Source: Cardiocondyla obscurior (lineage: Eukaryota; Arthropoda; Insecta; Hymenoptera; Formicidae). From it: a stretch of 64,000 nt of DNA. Where the stretch lies: the NCBI RefSeq assembly GCF_019399895.1, contig NC_091892.1, forward strand, positions 434,001 through 498,000. The letters are read 5' to 3'. The notes beneath the pieces are model-generated. The model ran no database searches. It was given only the letters and a program-made list of their open reading frames with translations, and was not told the DNA's origin. Every line of letters begins with the position of its first letter. Positions within the stretch are counted from its first letter, which is position 1. Positions 38,214 to 49,209 of this stretch are shown here, in pieces. Position numbers and translations under genes: made by a program.

Positions 38214-38683
38214 CTAGCCACCTGATTCCCATCCTCTGCAATATAGAAATTTAAAACGACATCGTCCGCCGCTTCTTCTGCCTTCCACTCCGAGGTACCA
38301 TCGGTCAAAACTGGGTCGTAAGGTCAGGATATGCTCACCGACCCAATCGCCAACTGCTTGGCCCGCAAAGACGGGCATTAACCTTGTCCAAGATAGCAAA
38401 GAACAACGGTAGAAAGAATGACCCGAGTCTGCGGTTTGTCCGGGAAGAGTCATTCGAACGTTTCTATAACCGAACGAGTTGGATTTTCGTCCAAGTTGAT
38501 GCCTTCTCTCGAACAATTAACCAAAGAGATTGTTATTGGAAAACTATTCTCGTACCTCGACATCCTTGTTGAAGAAAAATCGCTTCCAAGTTGGCCACCG
38601 GCATCTGCCATTAAAAAAATAATGCGGCAGAAGTGGGACGTCTTGTATGTACGTGACGTGACATAAAATTCGCGCGTAGTCAC
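38214..38683. other. Coding-like patch open on both strands, unidentified
   Basis: This segment is less AT-rich and open on both strands. The plus frame 38418-38666 reads, among others, SLEQLTKEIVIGKLFSYL and KKIMRQKWDVLYVRDVT. The minus frame 38214-38516 contains GQAVGDWVGEHILTLRP. Extending the plus frame upstream meets several stops, as in a decayed coding sequence. It could be an eroded transposon fragment or a real exon, and the family was not recognised. Confidence 0.2.
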
Positions 38684-39535
38684 TGCAAATACATCATTAC
38701 CGTGTGCTAAGAGGGTTAAAATGTCACCATTTTCCAGCTGATTCGCGACAATCTATTGTGAACGACAGTCCACTTCCTGCCTACTTTACGTTGCAAAATG
38801 TACTGGGAAAAATCATAAATTGCTTATGACGACGCTATTAAAAATACATTTCAATCAAATGAGATGAATGTTGTAATTTCGCCTTTAGAGAATTCGATAA
38901 GAAACAATTTGAGACGATGCAAATAATAATGTTCGTCGCTATGACCGTCGCTAAATATAAAATTATATCTTAAGATTGCGTACATATCCGTGCGTAATGT
39001 CGTAGACGCGGGAATTCTCCGAGTCACCCGAGATGATTACAGTATTCTTCACTGAGAAAAGAAGGATGGGAATCGCCAAGTTTAGAGAGATACTTCTTTA
39101 CATTCTTTTCGCACAAAAAGTGCATATGATATGGCGCTATCTGAACAATCTTAGATAATACAATAGAATTGACTCATAAATAAACATGGGGTGTCTTAAT
39201 TTTTCAATATTAACGTCGATGTGCAAATCGACAATTTATAGGTTTTTATTAAACGTCATCTAATGTTAAAAATGGTTAGAAAAAAATGTTCGAGTACATG
39301 TAATTTTTAATTCAGCACACATTACTTGTTCTAGTCTATATAATAATCTACAATGTTGTATTTTGGTGTTTTTTAAGTTACAAGGAAGAGAACGTAGAAG
39401 TCATCGCGATTTAATTTAAATAAAGTTTACAACGATTTTAGTGTTGCGTTTACTGACACGCTCGACTGCGATTGCGTGCTCTGCCAATTTTGTAATCTTT
39501 TTCCGATCGTTAATTATATGTTATGTTAAAAATTA

Positions 39536-39538
<3 letters not shown>

Positions 39539-39587
<49 letters not shown>
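39539..39587. repeat. (TA)n microsatellite
   Basis: About 24 uninterrupted TA units in AT-rich DNA, giving an artefactual Tyr-Ile frame. Confidence 0.95.
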
Positions 39588-39589
<2 letters not shown>

Positions 39590-39812
39590 CATATATATAA
39601 AGTTTTTCCTAAATTATGGGTTTTTAGTACCGGTGTAACGCTCGAAGTAGGTTTATAATGATTTAAAAAAGATGATATTACGTTTGCCTTTAGCAATCGC
39701 CATCCAGCATTGTGTGAGGTGCATTACTTACTTTAACACGTTAAAAAAAAATCCTTGTGATATATCTGATAGCGTTTTCCAACTATTTTATTTCTCTTTA
39801 GAATAAAGAAAA

Positions 39813-40010
39813 ATGAACAATCTTCTTCTTCTTCTATATCTTATTTTGCTGAAAATCAATTATTTCAACGAAGCGTATGCTGATAAAAATGACTCCGAGA
39901 TCTATCAAAGAATTGCAGACTGCATTCATCATTTGCCTTTATCTTATCGACATCTCTTATCTTACGATAGTCTGAAGAATCCGACGTTCGGATTCGAGAG
40001 GCCCAGATGA
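39813..40010 (+). CDS. Candidate small secreted peptide or alternative first exon of the lipase gene
   Basis: ATG at 39813 lies 11 nt after a good acceptor (TTTCTCTTTAG ending at 39801). It opens MNNLLLLLYLILLKINYF, a strong signal-peptide-like start with a plausible cut after NEAYA. A polar stretch of about 42 residues with one Cys follows, ending NPTFGFERPR and TGA. An ATTAAA lies shortly downstream. No donor in this frame fits the phase needed for the lipase exon 450 nt further on, so a separate peptide gene is the simpler reading. The position directly upstream of a secreted lipase makes a lost or alternative signal exon the other option. No homologue was recognised. Confidence 0.35.
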   Translation: MNNLLLLLYLILLKINYFNEAYADKNDSEIYQRIADCIHHLPLSYRHLLSYDSLKNPTFGFERPR

Positions 40011-40452
40011 CTGGCTTGAGATGAGGCAAAATCACTTGCTACAGATTATGATTAAATTCCAGTAAAACTGGCAATAGTAAGCGATAAAGCGCGAGAATAC
40101 CTGTAATTTTATCAAGTGTAAAATATTGCCATAGCGTTCCAGGAGATTGTTATTCAGGCGTTATGCTAATAACGATAGCGGCCGCGAGCCGTGGACCGGG
40201 AAAGCCGTTACAACTATTCGCATAAACGTATCGAAACGCTCTTTTAACCATTGAATTTAATTTTTTTCAAACTGAAGAATTAAATCTTCAAACATAATTT
40301 TCGTAAAATACATTCGTTAATTTATCGTACCTGCGTTATTACCTCATCAGCTCTACAGCCAATAATTTCTTTATTACTTAAATATCTACGCAATACGATA
40401 ACGAAGTAATTTTCAATTAAAATCGTTAAGGCGAAATGTAACGCGAAGCGGA

Positions 40453-43400
40453 ATGCATTTATACGTATCTTTTTGTTATATAATAACAATCATTGCAGCA
40501 GAACCCGTTGCGGGGCATTTATTCTCGTCTTCCGACGAAGAAGCGGACGAAAGGAACGACGGGGAAATTTTTCGCGCGGTCATCGAATCAATGAGACAGT
40601 GGACACTTAACAAAAGGATCAATCACAGAGGAAAGAGAGAAGTGTCGAAAGTTTGCTACGAGGACGTTGGGTGCTTCGAGGATACCGGGCCCTTCAGTTA
40701 TCTAGAGATGCTACCGTCTCCGCCAAAAGACGTTGGAACCAGGTAAAAATAAGTATAATATAAGAGAAAAAACACGATGCTTGCGTTTGCTGTTACGAAA
40801 AAGATTACGCGATAATATTTGCATTATATATATTACATAATTGATGTAAAATATTTTTCATCGGAATTGATGCAACCGCGTAATTATTCATTCAAGATTC
40901 TTCATATACGGGACTCGAAAAGCAAGATCAATCCCCATGGAGGTGCCCGCCGATGACATAAGCGATAACGTTCGCCGTGCCATAGACCCCAATCTTCCAA
41001 CAAAAGTAATTGTACATGGATTTGGAAGTGATTGCAACCATTTATGGGTTTACGATATGCGATCCGCGTTAATGAGCATTCACGATTGCAATATAGGTAT
41101 TTATGTAATCAAATTTACGCAATTATTAACATGTCCGATATCGAGGAGCTTAAGCCTAACGTGCACCTTTTAATTTGTAAAAAGTTTTTAGAAACTTCAA
41201 CGATAAGTGCTCTCTGTGTTTATTCTACAAAATCCTAGTGGATGATATTTCGTTTCATCGTTAGATACAATAGTTTTCGCCATCGAACGTTAATTATTAT
41301 ATAACTGCATACCATTTTAGTTTGCGTGGATTGGGGACCTGGGAGTGCCGTACCGAATTACGTAAGGGCAGCGGCAAATACGAGATTAGTTGGTCGACAA
41401 TTGGCGAAACTAATCCGCAGTTTAAACGTGCCGTTGGAAAGAGTGCACATGATAGGATTCAGTCTGGGAGCCCACGTAGCCGGATTTGCCGGTGCTGAGC
41501 TCGGAAATGTGTCCAGAATCACCGGTGAGATTAATTTAAATACTTAAAAATTAATTTAATTTAATTAAACAATTAATTAAATAATTAAATACTCCACATA
41601 TGATTTTCGTGATTTTATCATATAAGTACCAAGTTAAATTATTGCGTAAATTAAATTACGATCGCTACTTTTATCGATTCATCTTTTCAATTTTTATCTA
41701 ACTTATTACTAACGAAATGACACAAAATTCTCTCACGCATTTATCATCTTTGACGTATCGATGACAGCCATCCTCTCCGCTGTGGCATTGTAACTCAGGT
41801 CCATTGTACTCGTCTGCATTCGCATTGACTTGAAGCGATGACTAGCATCTCCGTGCGTGAATATCTCATGCACGAGACACCTCGACGATCGCACTCTAGC
41901 AGATCGAGTATGGACTCAGCCGTATAATCGATTATTAGAGAGTAACTGTAACAAGGTCCCGCTCTCGGCAACCAATTCGATGCATTTAAATGCTCACTAC
42001 GTTCTATTCCTCTTACCTCGACACGCGCCAATGGCTTCGGAACGAATACTAGGACGCTCAATTGTCGATCGTGCGTTTTCTTTTTTCTTTAAGATTTTGA
42101 CAAAATGAAACAAGTATTTCTCAAACCTCGAATTAATTATCAAAGCTAGAGATATCCTTCCGACACGTTCCACGGTTTTTCGACGCTATTTCATATTATC
42201 GTTAAATTAAAAAATCTCTTTCGCAATTTGTCCCCGATTTATCGAGCGTTTTATCGACTTCAAGGCAAATTACTTTTTTTTTTTTTTTTTTTTTTTTTTA
42301 TCCGGCACGTATCTCTTTACGGTACTTATTTTCCTTAATATTTTTGCGCGGATTTCGACAAAGAGAAAGGAGTATTTCTCAAACTTGAAAAGTAAGGTAT
42401 GCTTCTTCATTATCTTTTCATGCTTTTTTAAAACTACTGATTTGGCGCAAAGTTAAAAAATAGTTTTCGTAATTTTAATTTTAATACAGTACGTTCACCA
42501 TCTCGACGTATAGTTAATGAATAAGCCGGTTATGCGCGGCGCGTTAAGTAAAAGCGTACCTATAATAACCCGCGCACCTGTAGGAGTAACCGGTTGATAT
42601 TTTTACGGTATTTCTTACATTACTTGGTAATTTTGCGTCCAGCTGCGTATAGCTAACGGAGGAAATTCTACTGGAAACTGAAATGAAATTTTTCCTAAAT
42701 CTGATAGCAGTCTTAGATTACAGAAGCCGTTACTTCTTGCACAACTTTCTAGATCAATAGCATTTTTCTACACCTCATATTCCTATAATCGTCGTCTCAA
42801 TTATTATTATATCATTATACGAGAAACTGGTGTAATGTAAAAATCATGAAATAATTTTCCTTTTCAATTAGGCTTAGATCCGGCGGGGCCGCTGTTCGAG
42901 TCGCAGGATCCGCGAGTTCGTTTGGACGCGACGGACGCAAATTTCGTCGACGTCATTCATAGCAACGGTGAACAACTGATTTTGGGTGGTCTCGGATCTT
43001 GGCAGCCCATGGGCGACGTGGATTATTATCCGAACGGCGGGAAAATGCAAAGCGGATGCTCGAATATCTTCGTCGGTGCTGTTTCCGACATTATCTGGTG
43101 TACGTTTACTTTAGACTACGTCGCGATGGAGAAGGAACAGAATGCGGAGGGATAACGAACGTCTATTTCTTTTCTAGCGAGCGCGGTCGAAGGCAGATCG
43201 TTGTGCAATCATCGACGGGCGTACAAGTTCTTTACCGATTCCGTAAGTCCGAAGTGCCGATTTCCGGCATTTCCTTGCGATCAAGGTTACGAGGGTCTGC
43301 TGAAAGGCGAGTGTTTCCCTTGCGGTTCGAGCATGGATCGACCCTGCGGCGATATGGGCTATTACAGCAACGAGTCACCTGCCAGGGGCCAGCTGTATCT

Positions 43401-45681
43401 AGTAACGAGAGACGAGGAGCCGTTCTGCGCCCATCAGTACCAGATCAAGGTGTACAACAGCCGAAGCGAGAGATCCGCCAAGAGCTATGGCAAGCTGCAG
43501 GTAAATGCTCAAAACGAAGATCTTAATAAATAAAAGATTTCCTCTTGGCAGATATCTCGATGTTATCATACGCGGATTTTCAATCTTTTAGGTCACACTT
43601 GTAGGGAAAGGTTCTTACAATGACACGTTCGCGATGACTCGTAAGGACGAGGAGCTTTTAGTAGGAGCTATTCTTCAGAAAATTGTCGTACCTCATCCCG
43701 CAGTTACTCATCTCGAAGCGATTGAAGTAAGTTTGCGACAAGTTACATTTTTATTCCGAGACTAAAACTTTATGTAATTACTTTGATATTATTACAGATT
43801 AAATACACGGCATATAGCGGTTGGATATCGTCCGGCTTAGTGTCCTGGACTATTGACAAAGTGGCCATAATCGACAGTTTCAACAAAGTCCTATCGGTTT
43901 GTAAGAAGGGTTTGATTCTAGAATCCGGTCGGTCAGTCTACCTGCCTCTTTACCCCGGTGAATGCAACATACCTTTGGACATCGAAAATTCCACCACATC
44001 TTCCGCAGTACCGGTAGTCGAACGTGTGACGATGGAAGAGAGACAAGGTGGCATAGGACCATTCACGAAGGAACAGAATTATGAGACAAAGGCTCCCGAA
44101 TACTCGGTGGAAATCTCACCGACGGATAAAACGTCGCAGAGACGTGGTCTCGGTCCATTTACAAAAGAGCAGAATCGGCGCATCACCGAGGTCGAGACGG
44201 TAACCACCTTCGAGGACGCGGAGAAGGAACGCAACATCGCGAATCCGTGGATTATCTTAGACATATCTGGCGACGGCGACACAAACTCGCTTGAGAACAG
44301 CGAGTCGGAGCAAGGACGGAGCTTCTCGGGCGCCGCGAATCTGATATACCGCACCTCGTCGGAACGGGTCGCCGAAATTACCGCGACGACCGCCGCTACT
44401 ACAACGGAGTACTTGCCGGAGATCAGGGAGCCGGTGCTGCGTCCAAGCAAAAAGGATGCCGGCCGATCGCTCAAACTCCCCGAGATCACGGAACCGATCC
44501 TGCGTCCGCGCGCTACCAGACACAACACGCGGAACGAGATGGTACCGCAGCAGCATCACGAGAGGCAACGCGACGAGATACAAGAGACGTCGTCGACCTC
44601 TACGAGAGCATTTACCGTGCAGTTTCTACCTGAACGATTAGCCGGTATTCTGGCGCAGGCGGAACGATACGCTCGACAAACTCTATTACCCTTCATTTCG
44701 CAGTACACGCCGAGCTTTGTGACCGGTATACGACACGAAGAGCCTAAATATTTTCCTCTCTTGAGCGACATAGTACGCCCCAAGAGTGCCGATAACGCCG
44801 AAATGAGCAGGACGACCAAACAAAAAAATGGCGACCAAATCTTGCGAGTGGAAATTGGTCAGCGCAAATCTAACACATCGTTCAGCATCAAAGACGGATG
44901 GCACGGGAGGTCTACCTCAAGCGCGCAGACAAAGAACGGCAGGCCTGAGCATACCGAGTCGCGAGTTGAAGTATCGCCGGTGATAGTCGAGGCGGTGTAT
45001 CCAGAGAAAATAGTTAACTCCACCGATTCCGAGACGAAACCGATGCCCGAAAACAGTGATTGGCAACCAATTAAATCGGCAACTTCTTTAAAGAACGCTT
45101 CGTCGCGAAGAGATTCGAACGTTTCGCGATCACTCGACTGGTCGGTCGGAAACCATGACTGGACCTCGCAAACGGTAAACGCGAAAGAGGAGATTCAAGT
45201 GAAATCTGATGACGATTGGGTACCAATCACGTTCAAAAGCGACGGTATTAAGCCAAACGTGCAGACTGCGACTTTGAGCGAAGAAACGACGACAGCGGCG
45301 GAGATCGATGCTATCGACGATCGCGACAATTTGCGAAAATCTGCCGAAAACGGTGCTTTCGATGAAGCCAAAAAGGAAGCCACGACCGTAGTAAACATGT
45401 ACGAGAGAAAATTCATACCTCTGGTCGATTTGGAAGCAACGACCGATAACCCAATCTCGCCAACCGACATAAATTTTCAGGGAACATCAACAGTTGCCTC
45501 TCACATTCAAAAAATTCCGCGATACAAAGCGACGGTAAAAAATGCCAGAACAATAATAAGCCCTACGATGATGTTCCCGTACGCTTATGAGCGAAAAAAT
45601 GATCCTAAAACGAGATACATACCGCTAATTCCGGAAGAGGATATGGGCAAGACTTACTCGGTGTTTGAAAGGAATCGTTAA
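40453..45681 (+). CDS. Secreted pancreatic-lipase-like triacylglycerol lipase with PLAT domain and long disordered tail
   Basis: Seven exons (40453-40742, 40897-41096, 41321-41524, 42872-43099, 43178-43500, 43592-43726, 43798-45681) in matching phase encode 1087 aa. The start MHLYVSFCYIITIIAAEPVAG is itself a credible signal peptide. The lipase domain shows VCYEDVGCFED at 67-77, FFIYGTRK near 98 and the nucleophile GFSLGAHVAGFAG (Ser211). Asp234 lies in LDPAGPLF and His319 in CNHRRAYKFF, so the Ser-Asp-His triad is complete. A PLAT/lipoxygenase-type beta sandwich follows at about 393-525. Family members hydrolyse triacylglycerols or phospholipids outside the cell. The final exon adds about 560 residues of charged, Thr/Ser/Pro-rich, probably disordered sequence not found in classical 450-500 aa lipases. 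It contains repeated GPFTKEQN (two copies), PE(I)xEP(V/I)LRP (two) and DW(x)PI-like motifs. Its role is unknown. A start further upstream cannot be excluded because TCATTGCAG inside the signal sequence resembles an acceptor. Confidence 0.88.
41525..42871 (+). other. Large third intron of the lipase gene
   Basis: The 1.35-kb intron lies between the exon carrying the catalytic Ser and that carrying the Asp. It has a GTGAGA donor and a TTTTCAATTAG acceptor. It holds AT-rich sequence and a T28 run near 42272-42299; no gene or recognised element was seen inside. Confidence 0.7.
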
Positions 45682-45805
45682 TTTGCGCCTGAAAAAAAAC
45701 CATTAAATGAGGCCTAAAGCCTTCTTTACATTGGACCATTCACGAAACGCAAGATTACATCTTCTAAAGCACATTATTCGATTATGAATTTATTTCTGAA
45801 TCGGA

Positions 45806-45811
45806 AATAAA
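45806..45811 (+). terminator. Polyadenylation signal AATAAA of the lipase gene
   Basis: Consensus hexamer 125 nt after the stop codon, followed by T/GT-rich sequence typical of downstream elements. Another AATAAA follows at about 45820. Confidence 0.6.
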
Positions 45812-45829
45812 GTTTTTGTAATAAATTTC

Positions 45830-46423
45830 TTCAAAGTAAAATTTGAAATAAAATTTTACAAAAATTATGCAACTAATAGTCTGTGATGAGAAATAATGCA
45901 ATTTGAAGTATTTGGATGTTCCTTATTAAAATTAAATGCGTTTTTTCTTTTTGACAGTGATAAAATATTGTTAGATATAGAAAAAAATAGAAGTGCATAT
46001 TTTGGTAAAATAAAATGTCGTGCCTTATAGTTAAGAATACCAAACTAATGCTTTCTTACACAATTTATGAATCATTCTATTAAAATTGCAAGCAAAATCT
46101 CAAGTTTTTTTTTTTTGTCATTAGAACTGTTAAGACTTAATAACTTTCCATTTTTGCTAAAAATTGAGAGCCCTTAACTTTATTACCTTTGTTGTGTGTA
46201 TATATACATATATATACACTATATACTATATACTATATAGAGCTTCGCTTTTTACTATTAAATATTGTAACTATTATTATCATCGCCGTCATTAATTAAT
46301 TAATTTTTTCTGTTTCCACGCTATTTATGCCCAATTTATGAACAATGATCAGTGATCATGAGAGAATCCGATGTTCACAGCGCTTGCTATTATATAAAAT
46401 ATGTATATGTGTGTGTAAGTATA

Positions 46424-46471
<48 letters not shown>

Positions 46472-49209
46472 TTTTTGTATTGTACATATCTTGACGATTA
46501 ACGCGCGGAAAGTCACGAGGAAACCAGAGATATTGACTCACTTGCGCGTACCCTCTTCGTAATATAATAATATAAAGAGCTAGAAGATACGGAACTACAT
46601 CGGCAATACCGTAGCAATCGTAGATTCTAGACAACAGTTGAAATGTATGGAAGAGACGACGTAGAGTTTTGTGTAAGTTTATATATAGATATATCTTTAA
46701 TATAATTGTTTTTACTTAAAATAAATAACCCATATCTTTCTTTTTTTTTTTAAATGCGCCTTTCGATCCACTAACTCCACTACTTTTTTATCTCTCTTCT
46801 TCCTTCTTCACTCATGCACTCGCGCATTCACAACATGTACTCCGTAATTCCGCCACTTCGTAAACCACGCATTTATTGCCCTTTATCAATCAGGTTGAAT
46901 CTCAGGATATGCCCATATTCCTGATATGTCGCACGCTTAAGAACTAATTCGTTCGCAGTCCTTCCTTCGCTTCGATTCAGGTACCGATTGACGCATTGAG
47001 GAGAAAACCCCGATACGACGAGCAAAAATTAAAACAAACGAAAAAAAAAAAAAAAAAACACGGCGCACATTCTATTGTACACGAGGAAGAAGAGACTGCG
47101 AATATCGTTTACCCGATTTCGAGCTTTTCTATATTTACATACGACCTATTACATAACAAACGCACAGTCTTATGGAGTAAACCCGTGAGCGAACTACGAC
47201 AAGTAAAAAGGTATCGTCACATTAGTCTATCACTCTACGATCGTAGATTTGGTTCGACTCGCTGTCTGAGCGACAAAACGATTCACGGTTATATATGCGA
47301 AAATCATAGCTACCTACATAGATATAATTTTTGGGCGCGTACACTTTTCTTCTAAAATCGCACACGTACTCACACAAATGCCATATACGTCAGTACGGCG
47401 CACTTTCATTCACTCTGCCTCGCATACTATCACTCTCACTTTTCTATGTATAAATATACCAACATGAAAAAAAAAAAGAGGGAGGGGTATAACACGGTGC
47501 GCAACCAGAGCGCCCGGTTTTATCTCACGCTCACCGCACGTTCACCGTTTTAATCTTAAACACTACAAGTTTTAGCACTACACGTACAAAAGATAAGGCC
47601 GCCACATTAATACACTGACTAGATCAGTTTCATATATTCTCTTTTCGAAGTGGACAAACTCTGTCGGCTACGCGCAACACGTCAACAAGAATATTCAGAA
47701 CACGATGTACCTTTGCCAACAAAAAAATATATGTATATATGTATTATCGTTATATATCTCCGGCACTTTGTATCGCGTATCCCGAGCTATTGACGCCGTA
47801 ACGCGAAATTACGAATGATTGAAAAAGCACGTAGCAATGTCAATGAATTTCGCGTTGCGTCGACGTCGGTACGTTCAAGACAAAATAAAAGTCCTCGCGA
47901 CGTAGGCCTCTGTAAATGTGAGACTTGAGGATCTTCCTCTGACCTGTCACTGCAGCATGCTAGATAAAACTACATAAAAAAATTACCTAATTCTGTCTCA
48001 TATCCAATAAATATTTAATAAACTAGCAAATATCGCGTTCAATAAATTAATAAAATAACTACCTTCTTATATTATAAATATGTATTTCAATGTATACGGG
48101 ATTTATAGACAACAATGATTTTTGATAGCTAATTATTTAATTAATTTAAAGAGAATTTAATTCTATTAAATAAGAATAATTGAATATGAATAAAACCGAA
48201 TTCTCTATCGTACCTAGAAAAAGTAAATACATATGACTGCAGTAATAGGTCAGCGAATCCTTACAAAAATACAAATTGATAAAAGTGTTAATTAACACGT
48301 TATAAAGAAAAGGGAAAAAACATGATAACCCGGAAAAATTAACTGTATGAATTAAGAAATTAAGAATGGCGAGATAAGAACCTTTGGCTTGTCGATCCGC
48401 CTACTCGACTTAAACAGAAAAGTGATTTGTCCTTATTCGTCATCGATCTGTACAGCTACCCTTGCGATGATCGGTAATACCCATAGTTCGTGTGCATAAG
48501 GACGGAGATGGCTACTAGGAACTGCGAGGCACTGCAAAATGTCAATCGCGAGCAATGAGATTAGCGTTACATCGGCGCTAATCTCGAACGTAGTTTTCTC
48601 ACGAAATTCGTTATTGCTTCGTTCTCTTCCCTTTCTATTTTTCCGAACGGCGTATTGTTGTAGCCAAATTGCATGAAACGCGACTCGTGTTGCGTATAAA
48701 AGATTCTGTATTGATGGCTTTGCCAAATTTCAGTCGTACAGCTCAATAATATATGTATGTAGATTATCAAAAAACATCACAGTCAGGTTACTAGGTTTTT
48801 AGAGAAGTATCTGTAAGCACGTCGCACGCGTATTATAAACTTTCCTGCCTACAAAGTCACGAGTAACGCATCAGTACTATATAATCGTTCTTCCCATTCA
48901 TTATTTTATGCGCAATAAAATCGATTGCTAGTATTATAAATGTAACGTAACTGCTTGTTTTTCACTCAGGGTTACATGTAAGAAACACGCACTAGCACTA
49001 GCAATTATGCTGCATAATGTCTCAGAATTCACGCAGTCTGCGCGAATGACGGGTTTGTGTGAAATCCATCTCCGCGGGACTTGTATTTTCATAGTATAAT
49101 ATCATTCTTTTCACATATATGCAACTTAAACGTGCCGAAAAAAACAAGAAGAAAACAAAAGAAAATATATAATAATAAGAAATTGCCAAGAGCCTCACGC
49201 GTAATAATA
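45830..49209. other. Convergent 3' intergenic region between lipase and kinase
   Basis: Holds the 3' UTR of the minus-strand kinase and otherwise AT-rich DNA with alternating AT tracts (46200-46245, 46425-46466). Open frames here (for example 46996-47355 plus, 48433-48770 minus) have no recognisable domain or splice context. Confidence 0.5.
46428..46466. repeat. (AT)n microsatellite
   Basis: About 19 tandem AT units, interrupted once near the left end. Confidence 0.9.

Larger units (their letters stand above)
23145..39790. other. Long gene-poor stretch with isolated exon-like signals
   Basis: About 16.6 kb without a confident gene. GC-richer islands occur at about 23.5-24.1, 26.3-27.05, 30.7-31.9 and 35.2-36.6 kb, but their open frames look like composition effects and carry no conserved motif. 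Isolated signals are listed separately: a signal-peptide exon with donor at 27411-27461 (plus), 5' exons at 34007-34330 (minus), a donor GAG|GTGAGT at about 35512 (minus), an exon-like frame at 37952-38081 (minus) and a coding-like patch at 38.2-38.7 kb. One or two genes with small, fast-evolving or non-coding exons could lie here. Confidence 0.45.

Noticed and set aside
43097..43098. Alternative donor TG|GTGTAC at the end of lipase exon 4
   Set aside because: It breaks phase with the next exon, whereas GTACGT two bases downstream restores DIIWSSAVEGRSLCNH and the catalytic His.
43999..44904. Overlapping minus-strand open frames of 60-149 codons opposite the last lipase exon
   Set aside because: They are antisense shadows of a long GC-richer coding exon; no splice signals or motifs support them.
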